From: Acanthopleura granulata
Taxonomy: Eukaryota > Mollusca > Polyplacophora > Chitonida > Chitonidae
Assembly (NCBI GenBank): GCA_016165875.1
Contig: JABBOT010000004.1
Span: 3,975,351-4,039,350, forward strand
Length of the DNA: 64,000 nucleotides
Direction of reading: 5' to 3'
The notes below the pieces were generated by a model. It made no database searches, was not told the DNA's origin, and saw nothing but the letters and a program-made list of their open reading frames with translations. This document shows, piece after piece, positions 37,149-52,100 of the stretch. The position numbers and the translations under genes are program-made. Position 1 is the first letter of the stretch, and each line of letters opens with the position of its first letter.

Positions 37149-40100
37149 TGTATGTATGTATGTGTGTGTGTGTGTGTGTTTGGGTTTAACTTCGTATTCC
37201 ACAATTTTTCAGTCATTTGATGACGAGGAGTCATTAGAATGTATATATACTGTTCCTTGTTCTAACCTCAGTACTGTGCGTCAAGCGAGGCAGTAACAAG
37301 TACCATTTTTAAAGTCTTTGGTATTACCCGACCCAGGGGTGATCCCGGATCCTCCGACCCAAGGCAGACGCTCTAACCACCAGGCCATTGAGGCGGTCTA
37401 ATTGATTAATATGTAGTGCTCTCAGATCCAAAACTTACAGGCTGCGCCGCCAGACCAAACCTCGTGGTCCCATGACCGTCTGGCGATGGCCATAAAATTT
37501 ATATCTGTCCACTGAAGAGTTACACATTTTCTGACTCATGACACGATAATCGATATTTTCTGATAAGCGGAATACCGCTTAGTGCATGATTTTATAACCC
37601 AATCACGGTTTACCAGGGATTGCCTTTGGCATAAAACGGACAGGTTAACTGCCATTAAACGAAAGCTTTCCTTATCTCATCCACATCTTAATGGGCGTTA
37701 TATTGGCCGGCTAATCTCACTTCGGGGCACACTCAAGGACCAGTCAGATTAATAACGGACGTAAAACGTCCACAACCTGATCCTGCCATCTTGGAAGCAG
37801 CTAAGAATACGATATGAGTTCATTCATTTAGATAAAGGATCAAACATATACTGCCTTCCAATTTTCCTCTTATTGGTGGTCCATGCATTTCCTTAATCAT
37901 GGCCTCCAAAAATCTATACTTTAAACTGAATTTCACATTCTTACTTTTCACTACTCGATTAATTGAAGCAAACACAACGGTCATAATACTGAATTAGAAA
38001 AAAACTTATGTCAAATCAAGGGATATTAACCAAAACTGAACTGTAATTCAGAAGTATAATTCTGAAGATATTGGGCACAGTTGTAGAACAAACCGTGTCC
38101 TGTGCGTAGAATTCGCCCGCAGTGAAGTATCACTGGACTGATGGATGTTTAACGCCATGACCAAGTATTTTTTACTTATATGATGGAGGTCATGTTTGTG
38201 GATGACGGAAACCAGAGTGCCCGGAGTAGCCCACATCACCCAACTTCCCCCAGTGACCTGGCATACCTGAACACCTAAAACTAAAGCCAAAACAGCAAGT
38301 CGTTTGGGGCTGGATCCGAAAGCGCTACCCCATGGGTCATTGGTGACAGAGGCAGCGAGCCAGAGCTTATTAAAGCATCTAAGCCAGCAAGACCTCCTGG
38401 ACCCGTGTACTTTGGAACACCTTCCATATATTACTGCGCCAAATAGCGGCTGCTAATACCCGAATCGTTATTAGAGTGCTTACCGCCACAACGTCCACGT
38501 AGCCCAGGTCAATGGCCAGTATAAGGGGCGTGAAGTACTTATCATTGCGCAGAGACGTGTCGGCACCGTTCGTCACCAGGTAGTCAATGATGTCCATCTG
38601 CTTGTTCTCCACTGCCATGTGCAAGGGCGTGTTTCCCTTACAGTCTTGTATGTTGATGTCTTCATGAAAAAAATGCCCCATTTTATTACACGATAAAATA
38701 TATTTTCTGAATATATATGTGCCCAGAGGTATGTCTTTCATGGATGGAAACACGATTAAGACCTAACATCAAATTTGACAGAGATTTGCGAATGGCCCAC
38801 AGAAAATTGGCGCTCGAATTCGATACTATTATTCTCCATTTTCAGTCAATATAATAAAGCTGTGTTATGGTTGTACTTAACATAATAGCAACGTGACAAG
38901 CTTCATTAATACCCCATAGCCGATGACCTGCGTCTGTTAATTTGTCTTCGTTCTGCAAAATTTCCAATTACCAACAGTGCTTTTACATCCTCTCTGAGGG
39001 TTTTATTTTCAGCAAACATGATACGTCTGATGTACACACAATGGGTCAAACAAGCCCAAGTCCCGGAACAGTTCACATATTTAATTATCCTCTCAAGTTA
39101 GTATACAGGGAAACTTCACACAGGTGGACTTCCATCAAACTTATGTCCCATTACACAACCACCAGACACACACAGCGGTATTCCCAATGCATTATACAAA
39201 ATCTCTTGAAAGCCGTTTAATGACATCTGCGAGACACCCGTTCACACGATACGTCCAATAGCGCCTGGTTACCAGCAACCGATTGACATCAACAAGCTAA
39301 AGTTAAGTTCGCTGAAAACAGATTTAAGGATAGGGCAACGTCAGACGTGGAGCGCAAAGCAAATATGTGGAGGGGCCGAACCCATTTTTGTCTGACAGGT
39401 GGCGCTTGTTGAAACACTTTTGCATACCATGGCCCTTCAGAGCAGGGCTTTATTAATGCATTATTTATTTATTTGTTGTTTTACGCCCCACTCTACAATA
39501 TTTTAGTTATACGACGGCTACCAGTATTGTATGGTAGGAGAAAACCCTGGGCCATCCGCATGTTGTTGGGAAACCTTCCCGGGTACGACCGGAGAGGAAG
39601 TCAGCATGAGCCGGACTTGAACTCATAGCGACCGCAGGTGAGAGGCACCTGGGTCAGTACGCCGCTAATCCCCTCTTCCACGGAGACCCTTAATGCATTT
39701 TCTCTGGCATATGTTTTGGTTAATAACGCAGAGATTGTCTCTTTACATACATGTATTCACAGCAGATATATTTGCATGTTTATAACAATTTAACAGTTAC
39801 TGACCCGCACAAATTCATGCAGAGAGTTATCGAGGTACAAAAATTTGTGATATAGAAATAAAAGGAAAATAGAGAAAAATTTATATAAATATGTACTAAG
39901 ACAGAAATGACAGTGAAGATATTTGTTCCATAGCCTCTTCGTCTGGCGTTCGGCCTTCTAGTGTTTTGGTGGTGGGACATTTATATCTATCTATATGCAA
40001 AGCCCGTCTTCTGAGAGACATTTGTTCTCAGGTAAGATGCGATTCACCCGCACCGGGCTCTAAACTACACTGTCATCACAAAAAAAATTCAGAAGACAAA

Positions 40101-43100
40101 TGTATAGAAACAACACACAACAGTACAGGTGAACATACGCCCTATTATGTAGTACAGATATACAGAAATTGACAGTGGTTATCATGGCCATGACAACTGG
40201 CGTGATACTTAGTCACCTCTGTATATATCTATCAAAAATTAATACTAGACATGCAAAACAACTGTACTGACACTGATAACGTCAATACTGTCAAATTTGG
40301 CAATCAGGTTACCATGGCAATCACGGAAATGGGCAAATTTATAGCGCGACACACCGTCACCGCTACATGCATCTACGTATTCACCAAAATACATTCACAC
40401 GTAAAACACCTGACAACAGAATTGGACAAATACAAGAAGCGACACATCTTCACCTCTGTATTTACATGTTTGTATTCACCATATTAAGGTAAAACATTAC
40501 ATACAACCAAAGTACCCTCGGACAGACAGGCAGAAGTGCCGTATCATAATACTAGCCGTATAAAATCGGATCGTAAAAAAAATTAAATGAAGAAGAAAAT
40601 GAACAAGTCAGCCTGTACAGAATCGACTCCTGTACATTCTCTACGGATCGATGAATCCTAATTATACATGAATGACTTTACCAAAATCACATGAAACCTA
40701 CCCCATGATGTTGTTTACGCAACTCATTTTTAAAAATTCACTTACAGTAAATGAACCCTATTAAGGTAGCTGTTTCATGGAAGAAAGCAACAGTTTTATG
40801 TAACCGTGTTTACATAGATAAACCATATAGCCATATAATATGCTTGTGTTCGGATCCGATGGTAAGCGCTACAACAAATGTATTTACACAGGATGCACAT
40901 GTCAATATTTGCATATTATTTTTCATCAAACTTCCCTCAAATCCAATTTAAAATGATATTCGAGAAAAGAAACTAATATCATAAAAGCTCGTGAAGATAT
41001 AAATTTAAAGTTAAATGCCGTTACAGCAATCACTGAAGAAATACGAAAAGAGACCTACCACCACCGTGACCAAGAACGAAGTCCATGATGACCATCTTGC
41101 CTTTAGCCGCAGCATGGTGGAGAACACCAAGCCCTTTAAGATCCTGTGTATGCAGACGGGAGTGATCCAATTCATAGAGACGCTCAAATTCCTGGATGTC
41201 ACCTTTGGAGGCAACCTGGTAATGGACGAAACAGGAAAAACAACTAATAGATTTACTGGTGGATATTGCAGAGTGATTGATTTGTTAGATGACAATACTT
41301 TGTTGGCTGATCGAATGATTTTTTTGTTCACGCACTAATTAATTTACCCGTGGAATAAAAAATATGTATTTTTGCTTGTTAGCAATTTGACGACTTGGTT
41401 TGAATGCAAGATACTTGAAGCAAAATCAACAGTTAAACAACACAGTAGCCTATATGTATGTCACAAATAAGCCTTTAAATCAAGTTTAATTTTTAAACAC
41501 AGGCTAACAGTAATAAACAAAAGGGGTTTTGTATGTTCATCTAACTCCATGGGAACACATAGACCCAATATGCAAATACATGACACAAGTTAGCTTTGTA
41601 AGATACGATACGTCTAAACTAAAAATAACAGGGGAAGTGAAAATACTGAACATACCCTTGCTTATGGAAATTTATTACTTGTCTTTTCTGGATAGATTCA
41701 GCCAACTAACGAAGGAATGATTATGGCATTGAGCTACGTCGGCAGTAATACTTTCTGGAAAAGTTTTTTTTTAAGTTTTGGTTTTAATTAGCTTTGTCAT
41801 GCTGTCTTTTTATATGAATATACTCCACAACAATGACTGAAATCATTAACGCGACTTCTGCAGTTTGTTACAGCATTATCATGAGAGGATATGTTTAAAC
41901 AAGGAGACATAATCCCATCGTCGCTGTTACTTATGGCTTTATCTAGCCTTGCCGCGCACGTCTTAAAATGTGAAAATAGTTCTCACTTCTACAACAATGA
42001 ATGAATGATTTCGGCTTAACGTCACTTCGTCAGCATTAAAACCACGTTATGGAAGAATTTGCTTCAACCAGCGCTAGCGCAGCGCAATGAGCCAGGGGTC
42101 TCCCATCAATGCGGTCGCTGTGAGTTCAAGCTCAGATGATGTTGGCTTCCTCTCCGGCCATACGTGGGAAGGTTTGCTATCAACCTGTGGATGGCCGTGG
42201 ATTTCCCCCGGACTATGTCCGGCTTCCTCCCGTAGTATGCTGCCGTAGTATGAGTGAAATATTCTTGAGTGCGGCGTAAAACACCAATCTAATAAATAAA
42301 TAATTCAAACCAGGAGACATCATTACGTCGATGTTACGATGTTTCATTGTTAAGTTTGGTCTTAACTAGGTTTGCCGTGTTTATTTTTTGAATATATGAG
42401 AATACTTTTTGCTTCCACAACAAACCTCGAGAATCTTGAACATGCGCCGTTGGCAAAGTTTCTTGAATGGCTTCCGGATGTGTTGTAGCGGTTGTCCGAA
42501 AGTTTCGCTTGGCACTGGCTCATCAGACATGGCGACCGCCACGTCCATGATTGGAGCTATACACTAGACAGTGTACTCATTGATCCCAGGACAAGGATAA
42601 CTGATAGGGTATTGTTTTTCCTTAACCATGAATATATCTTTCCGGCTTTCTGAGGTCTTATTCTTGACGACGCACTGTAGGATATACACAGGTATAACTA
42701 TTCCAGAGCAGGTTCAATTACATCCATAAAGGGTGAAATATGCGCATCTAGGTCGATATTTCCTGGTTGATATTTGGCTATATGATTTATGAAATCTGTG
42801 GTAACACTCATCCGCTGGCATTTGGTTGTCGTGGAAAAATATCTATTCACTGATGTTCAAAGTTTCAGAATTTCGCAGTTAAAATCGCACGAAAATTAAA
42901 AGCATGTTCCGGAGAGCGTGATCTAACGCACAAGGCTTTCACTTCAGCTCCCTTTCAACTGCAGTAGAAGAAGGAAACGAAATCCTGCATTGCACGAGGA
43001 AGGCTATGTGCTATGTGTACGTCAGCACGGGATATGTAGAAAAGTGAGCCCACCCCAAAAAACAAAAATGCAATATCAATCACCGATTTCAAGCCGCGCA

Positions 43101-46100
43101 TGCGAAGATTTGCGATCAGTGAGCTAATTGCGGGAAGAATCTAAACATTTTTGATTCTGTTCTACGTAGTCCATTAAATGTTAGTGGTGTATATCCGCAC
43201 AGGAATTGCTCAGCAAATATTCACTACAGCGTCCAACGAAAATTTCCAGTCAGGGCCCCAATCAGAACGAGTCGGGACAATTGTGTTGACGACGCTTAGC
43301 ATCGCCAGTTGCCATGAACCCCCTACCAGATCAACGTGCTAGTCTACAGAACGTCCTCTGTTCGAATTGTTCTACACGTGACGCAGCAGAAATCTAAGTG
43401 CATGGTTGGGTTTTAGCATCACGCACTTATACAGAGTATTGACACAGAGGGGTACTTTGGAATCTATTTAGAGTAATACTGACAGCAATGAGTTTAATCT
43501 ATAACATTACTAAACATCCACGTAAAATTAGTATTTACTTTTCAGTTACTCGAAAATGGATGTAAAATGTGTGTATTAACCATTAAATGAGTTCCACAAC
43601 GAGATAAACTATGAAGTTCTGGCGAACCTTTTGCACCTACATACTGAGACTGGCAGCTACAAGGATCTGGTCAACATTCCAAACTGATATAAATATTGAA
43701 TGATATGTATGTCACAGAATAATAAAGTTGTAACAGGAAAACAGGTAACAAACGTGTAGAAAAGGCATTTAGCGTGAAAGAATAGTTATTCAAAGTAAGT
43801 AAAAGCTTTAACCTTATCGTGAAGATCAAATTTTCAGTGAGTTCAAAGTGTTTCACAATGGCTTAATTCGCATGTAAAGACGGGAAACATTTTCTCCAAA
43901 TTATCAAAATCAAAAAGTAAGTAACGTATAAAGCAGCGAAACCTTTATTATCTCCGCTTGAAATAAACAGAAGACATTGTAAAATTTACGTTTAGTAATT
44001 TTTCATTTGACAGATCTTTAACGTCATACTGATGTTTTTAAAGAGCAGATTACCTTAGCGCATAAAGTGACCACTAAATATCTGTTGTAAAGATGTTAGA
44101 TTGAAGTTTAGATTGAATGGTTAATAAAAGTCACAAATAAATAACAATGATTCCATTCCTCACCAACAATAGACTTGACAGGGAATTTCACATACATCGC
44201 GTTGACAGGGAACCTCACCAACAATCAAGCTGACAGGGGACCTCACCAACAATCGTGTTGACAGGGGACCTCACCAGTAATTGTGTTGACAGGAACCTCA
44301 CCAACAACAGACTTGACAGGGGACCTCACCAACAATCGTGTTCACAGGGAACCTCATCAACAATCGTCTTCACAGGGAACCTCACCAACAATCCTGTTCA
44401 CAGGGAACCTCACCAACAATCCTGTTCACAGGGGACCACGATAACAACCGTGTTAACAGGGGACCTCACCAACAATCGTGTTGACAGGGGACCTTGCCAA
44501 AAATCGTGTCCATAGGATACCTCACCAACAATCGAGTTGGAAGGAGATCTCCGCAACAATCGTGTTGACAGGGCCCTCACCAACAATCATGTTGACAGGA
44601 GACCTCACCAACTATGCTGTTGTCCCATGGACCTTACCAACAATCGTGTTGATAGGAGACCTCACGAACAATCGTGTTGAGAGGGGACCTTCGCAACAAT
44701 CGTGTTGACTGGAGACCTCACTAACAATCGTGTTGATAGGAGACTTCACCACGAATCGTGTAGATAGGAGACCTCACCCACAATCGTGTTGATAGAGGAA
44801 CTCATCAACAATCGAGCTGAGGAGAATTTATTAAATACTTACTTTACTTTACTTTATTGTTTCTCACAAAAGTGATTAAATCGGGTGAAGCAGTTTAGCA
44901 GATAAGCTGCGGACAAGCATTTCATATCGAAACCATTAAACCGCCTGAAACATATCGCTATTTCATGTATCCATAACGCTAATTCATTCAGCAAATATCG
45001 CTAATTCATTTATCGTTATATCTAATTCATTTATCCATATAGCTAATTCACTTATCGATATCGCAAAATTTTTTTATCAACATTGATAAATATATACATA
45101 AACGGATAAAAGGATAAACGACCTGGTACCGCGGTCTAATCAGGTATTAAGGTAAGCGTCAGAGAAAAACTGAAACCAAATTTGGAAAACAGAGTAGCCA
45201 ATAACAATGACTGAAACATAATCAAAAGGAAAAACAGACAAGTTCCTCATCAACAAAGCTGAAACTAAATATTACATTGAATCGAAAATTATCGAAATCG
45301 ATAAATATTTGTCGATAAGGTAAATTTATTTATAAAAATCACCAACTTATTTATGGAAATCACCGACTAATTTATAGACATCTCTACTTCATTTATTGAT
45401 AAGTCATTTTCCAGTATCTATAATTACCAGGGATCTATCGGTATCGATACGTTTCTTTTATCAATGTCGATAAGGGAATTATTCATGTCAATAAATGAAT
45501 TGATAAACGGCCTTTATAGAGTCTCTCGGAAGAAAGCCTTTATAAAGGCTGAAGTAGCAAGGTGAACGAGGTTGGCGTTTTAGTGCAGCAATTACGAGGG
45601 CGAAACAACCGAGCGAATGATACAGGTACTGGCATAATTCATGTAAAAAATTTAGCAATTTTCTCTTGTTCTTGAACAAAATCTTGAAACTTCTGGTGGA
45701 AATCATTACATGTCACGATGGAGCAGTAATTCTCAGACGGCTAAAAGTGCTGAATCGATGCGAAAAACAGTGGTATTTAACGGTAAGGATAATCCATATG
45801 TAGATATCAATGATTTACTTATCGATATGGATAAATTCAACAAAGATGACTATGTATCGATATCAGTAAATCATTTATTGGTATCGAGAAATCTCGTTAA
45901 ATCTCGATAAAATGTTAATTTGTTCCTCATAGTCAAGCAGTGCACGAGTCATTTTGCAGACAAGAAATAATCAATGAAAATAAGTAAACCATATACAAGC
46001 GGATTGCGAAGAGTTTCATGTAGAGCTGCTTGTAGCAGATAATTTTTTTGCTCTATAAAATAAGCATTAAAGTAAAAACAAGAAGAAAAACGTCAAAAGT

Positions 46101-49100
46101 TTACCTTTAATTTATTTATTTGATTGGTGTTTTACGCTGTACTCAAGAATATTTCACTTATACCACGGCGGCCAGCATTATGGTGGGAGGAAACCGGGCA
46201 GATCAGGTTACTGGCAGACCTTCCCACGTACGGCCGGAGAGGAAGCCACCATGAGCTAGACTTGAACTCACAGCGACCGTATTGGTGGGCGGCTTCGGGT
46301 CATTGTGCTGCGATAGCGCGCTAACCGACTGAGCGACGGAGGCCCCCTTTACCGCTAATATTAGCACACAAATACTTAAGTTTGTAGTTTCCAATAATCA
46401 ACTTCGGGAGCCATACAGCGTTTAGCACCAATTTATCAACAATAAATGAATTTTTTGAACTAATGTATGGCCAATAAAATGAGAAATAATGTGGAGAAAA
46501 TATATGGCTATATATACAAGAGACTAATCATGCAGTGAAGCTACATATCAAGTTACATTCGCCTTAAAGTTTGTCACTGATAATACTCCTGGCAACAAAG
46601 CTATTTAGCACTGTACAAATTTCAACCTCGTTTTTGTCAGGATCTTCCGAAAAGGAAAAACAGACAAGATCAATAACCATGTTAAACTGCTTCTCTCGAA
46701 ACAAATTCACCACTGAATGCGTACACAAGATTTTCATCTGTCTCTCTCTTTTTTGATTTTGAAACTTACGTTAAAGATGGTGTTGTGATGGGCCAGGTCC
46801 GCTATGCCATCGAATGGCGTGAGCGTAATGAAGGACGAGTTCACTACACCGTCCGTTAAGGAGTACCGGGCTTTTCGCTGCGCACCAGCCTTAGAATCCT
46901 CCTTTATACAACCCTGGCTGTTCGGCAACTTTTTCTGGTCCCGCTTTAGCTGGTGTTGAAACTGCCACGCTGATCGAATCCAGGACCACTTAGATTTCTC
47001 TGCTGTCATGGTGGCTACATGTGCGATCCCTCATGTACGAATCCAATAAATGTCGGAATGTAAACTTGTAGGCCTTTTACGATGAGGACATCTGAAGGTG
47101 CAAACAAGTCGATAAATATTTTTGTCTATCTCCTCTCTTTCAGTTTGAAACTGCGCAGTACATTCCGCTTTTCTGCGGTTGTCTATGTCTACGTATAAGT
47201 AAGGCAGAGCACGTGGCAGTTTAATAATGGACGTCTGGTCAGTTCAGCTTGACCAAGCGATGAGGGCAATTGCACTTAACACTCAAGGGAGACTGATCGG
47301 GACACACAGGGAAAGCCACTCGGTTACAGGCTCGGTTCATCTGATAGCGAATCTGCCCTGACTCCCATATAGACGGAGGCCAGCCACCCTGGCAAGTCAT
47401 AAATTTAAGGCAGCCATTTCTGCAACAATATAATGATACCCACTCCGAATCTGCCAAACACGACTATCCGAATAGAACAACGCGCACTTCTTATTCAATT
47501 CATATCAACGCGTTTGCTATATTTCTACACGAGCGCTCCCATATAGGTCACTCATCACATGGCAATGCGGGCTAATACTCAATGTACACAGCTCGACCAC
47601 TAGATTTGGCCCTTTCAGTGATTTAGTTGAATCTAGGGTATTCCTTATGTTCAAATACAAAGGCCAACTCAATAAATATAAAGGCATTCTACTTGAAAGA
47701 GATTTTATTTTTGCTATAAGTGACGATAAATCTGAATAAAAATGGTCTAGTATTTACGCAGCTAGCGATTCTTCCGCCCATCCATTCTGAGAGAAAAGAT
47801 TCAATTAATTACTTTATACTGGATACATTTTCTCCCTCTATACGCATGCGCATGTACAGACAGGCAATGGCTTTGTTACTGCCGTACATCTGTGATGACA
47901 TGACACAGCATTTTAATTGGACGTTGTGACTTGGTCATATGCAGCATTTGAAACCTTTTCCGCTAAAGTGCAAACTCATTTCAGAATATTGCAACACATC
48001 TTGCCAATAACGGGTTGCTTTCAGTTGTCCTCTTGTAAAACTAGTTCTATTTTTTCTGATACAGCGTTATATGTTGCCAAATATTCGCTGTTAAGAGCAT
48101 GTTAGAGTTGTAGTTAATAAACGGTGTGATATTCATCTCGCTCCCTTTGGGACAAACACATTTCTGGTGTCATGCATGGCCGACGGGATTATATTCAGCA
48201 ATCAGCATTTATACGAATATAAAGCAGGAGTTTCTCCAGATGAGTGAATATAGATTAGCTTTAAGTTATCTGATTGTAACATGGCATCTATTCAAGGTAA
48301 ACATTATATATGGTAGCAAAATTAAGTTAAATTATAAATCTTTCGCATTCATAATTACTGGATAAATCCCTTGAATTTTAATATTTTTACATACATAAGA
48401 AACAGCTTAATTGAACTTAAATTCCAACATGAAAGAATTAATTCATAGCTCTTGTGAGTCTTAGTGACTGCCTATCTGAATATCAGATTGCCTGATTCAC
48501 TGATTGAAAACTTTATTTCAGCCCTCTGAAAAACAGCGGTTTTAGGACTAAAATGATTATAGCCCAGCAAGATTCAACCTACATGGATATCACCGTGATG
48601 GATATATCTGGTCTCGGTATATTTGTCAAAAATTGAAGGAGCAAATATGTGCAACCAGAAACGACTTTATTTAGCTCAAATTCATTTCTTCAACCGCAAG
48701 TTTATAAGTTTATTGACATGCTGACGGATTCATGGCAGTGTATTTATTTATTTGATCAGTGTTTGACGTCGAACTCCAGAATATTTCTCTTATACGATGG
48801 TGGCAAGCATTATGGTGGGAAGAAACCGCGAAGCCCACCATCATCCGCTGGTGGCAGACCTTCCCACGTATGGCCGGAGAGAAAGCCGACATATGGTGGA
48901 CTTGAACTCACCGCGACCACAATGGTACGGCCGCCTGAAACAAAGAGGCGCCCGCAACACATGTTTGGTCTTTATAATCGCATGTATATTTACAGACTGT
49001 GCCAAATATATACGGGAATATCTGTGCAACGTCTGTATTTGGGAAAACTATATAGAATTCATCAAAACGTACATGTTTCTAGTAATATAAAGAGAGGCAC

Positions 49101-52100
49101 AAGTACTAATAATGTCCCAAGTTATTCTTCCATAGAATATAACCATTCTGTCGTGAATCCGAGAAATCCATCTGCAACTGTAGATAATCTAAAAATATAA
49201 GTGATTTTCTGCGCAGTAATATTATACGGCTGAAGTATTCATCAGACATACTTGAACTGTCTCTGGTTGTAAATCCACAGTTGAGCAAGTGATAACAGAA
49301 TCGAACACTCAACCTCCGTGCTCACAGGCGAGTTGTTATACACTGTATTTGATTAAACCTGTTCATATCGTCAAGATGAAGCTGTATTTAGTCTAACGTT
49401 CATGAACGCTGCACATTTACAATGAACGGAGGAGAAAATATACTTGTTTCTTCTCTTCTCTTAATAAAAATGTAAATATATATACAGTACAATTAAGAGA
49501 ATCACACTGAACATTTCCTGGTTTACTAAAAACTTAAAGAGATATGATTACACACTGTGACGAGCCATCTTCACAGCTTCGTGAACAATGTGTACATTGT
49601 TCACGAAGCTGTGAAGATGGTTCGTACCCATTCTGTTTTTAGATCTGATGAAAAGTAACGAATGTCTTGGTTCTTACTTGGTCCTTTGTCTTTAACAAAC
49701 ATGTAGTTGTTACAGTTTTATATCTGAAGCGTACCGGCATCATTAATTGCACAAAATCAAAAACTATTTAACACAAACATTATCAGCTCATCTCGAACTC
49801 GCCATATAGAAATAATTAACAGCAAAATGTTTTTGTACAGTACATGCCGTGCGTATGTGTTTAAGAGTTTGAAAATGTCTTTAGACAAATTATATACTTG
49901 TATATGATGCGTCTGAATGCTTCATAATGATATGAAGCCAGATTTTTTGTCACTTGGTGTGACTCAAAAGTAGGCCTATAGGCTGAAAATATCCCATATT
50001 TATCGGGCCAAATCAATTTTATTGCATGCATTTGCTTTCAGAAATTCTGTCAAAGAAATTTCAAATGCAACAATTTTTATTCTGCACTTTAAAATTAAAT
50101 CCGTTCGCAAAATCAGGTGAAGGTGACAACACAATAAAAATAACGGTTTCATTTGTACATGCAAATAGGAAAACATGAATACATTTGTATTACACTTAAT
50201 ATACAAGCTCTGGTGTATATTCATAGACAGCTATGAAAAAGATGAATTTAAGAGATGTATTTGTTCTAGTAAATATATAACTTGTTTACGGGGTAAATAA
50301 CGTGATGGATAATTTCAATAAAGGCCACCAACAAAATAAATAGGCCTTTTAAAAATATCAAAATGTGCAGAAGTGTTTTATTTATTATTATAAACACGTT
50401 TCCTGTTTATAACGACATCTGTTTAATTACTAAGCATGATATTTATTGAGAACGCCTTTAGTTTTAGCTTGTATCATATGGCCTTGATTCGAGTAAATTT
50501 AACCCTGTCAATGCACAATGCATATACGGTGTTGTCAGGGTTTTAACCATGGAAAGGCAATGAGATTAGGTTTGCGTCGAGATGTCCTACTTTATGCATT
50601 AGTAAAACAAGATCAACAATTTTTTTTTTCAAGATCAACAATTTTTGACTTCAATTGTTTCTAGAGAAGTTTTCACGAAACCTTAGAGCCGAGCTCGCTG
50701 GAATCAGTTTTCATATATGACATTAATTAATTAATTTCTGAAAAGGGACGCATTTGGCGCATTTAGGCCATGCCACAACAGCATATAATGCTAGTGTCAA
50801 CATACACTATCTCTCGATGAGGCAGAGGTATGATGTAGCCAATTGCCAAATTATACAGACAGCCTGGGTAATAAAGACTTAGAGCAACTTATGTCCACCA
50901 TGGTTAGTTTATCATGGTTACTTTAGTTGTTCATACCGCCTGGTAAAATTAAAATCAAATCTTGCTGACCAACGACTGGATGGGTACCGTACAGCTTTTA
51001 GACGTACAGCCTAGTTCAGTGATAGCTAACTGATACTGCTGCTAACTGTATTGCTATGAAAAACGTGTCATTTAAGTTTGGGTAAAGGCATTCACAAAAC
51101 GTGTACTGTATCAGTAAATTTTAACAACTGTTATTTCAACCAAACACTCTTGGTCGGATCGATCGCACTCCACCAAATCATATGGTATCTGACAGTCGTA
51201 TTGAAACTATTCAGTTTCAGTTCATATCGCACCCAGCCTCTTGAAATTGTTCGAATTATTTTTATCATTATTTTGGGGGTCGGCCCGTCAGGGCGATACT
51301 CTTTTGAAATTGTTAGGATTTTTATTAGGGGTTGAAGCCATTCAGGCTTGAATTCCTAATGTTTTCGTTCGGATTTTTATTATTATTATTATTATGCACA
51401 ATTTTGTACCGCCATTCTAGAGAAAACGGCAAATTGCACAGTTACGAAACTTCACTATGTTTTGGCTATATACATGAAGTTTTGCACCTAAGCTTTTGGA
51501 AACTTGATCACGCGACTTGGCGGCCATATTGGATTTCGATAAATATCATTACAAATCTTCTTCTTCTCCGGAATGGCTGAAGCGATTGAGCTAAAATTCA
51601 AACTACAGCTGCAGAAAGCCTAGGTACGTTCAGGGTGATAATGGGAATTTTGTAGGTTAAAAATTGTACAAGCTCGCTATCGCGCCACCGAACAGTTCGT
51701 TTTTGCTAATAATTTCTACACTTGTACAGATGAAGTCCTACACATAGGTCTACATGAGGAAGTTTTGGACGCTGATTTCAGATATGCAAATTTTGGAAAA
51801 CCGGAAGTGACGTAATCAAACACAAAGTGGGTATATCTCCTTAACCAATGACACTAGAGGCGTAGTCTTACGGCCTAACACCATCCCAAGGCATGGAGAA
51901 AAATTTTACATAACCGGAAGTGACGTCAGCACACCTGAAGTAGTACATACCACAAAAATCGTGATTTTTGTAAGTTTTCATGAAGACTACCAGAAATTTG
52001 TATATTTGTTGCTATGAGTGAAGGAAAATGTGATCAAGAAGCATCGCTTCACGTTTAATAATGTATTCTGACTCAGTGCATTGCAAAAATTTACAAACAG

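Noticed and set aside
37060..37296. Plus-strand frame of Ile-Tyr repeats
   Set aside because: Translation of the TA microsatellite.
41015..41338. Plus-strand 107-aa frame
   Set aside because: Antisense shadow of TRPA1 exon 2 and its flank.
44165..44822. CRISPR-like array
   Set aside because: Eukaryotic context, no alternating unique spacers; whole units repeat with drift, so it is a minisatellite.
47239..47457. Cysteine-rich minus-strand 72-aa frame just upstream of exon 1b
   Set aside because: Interesting composition but no signal peptide, motif or splice evidence; kept only as a note.
48649..49200. Plus-strand 183-aa frame
   Set aside because: Runs through an antisense SINE and flank; not a gene.
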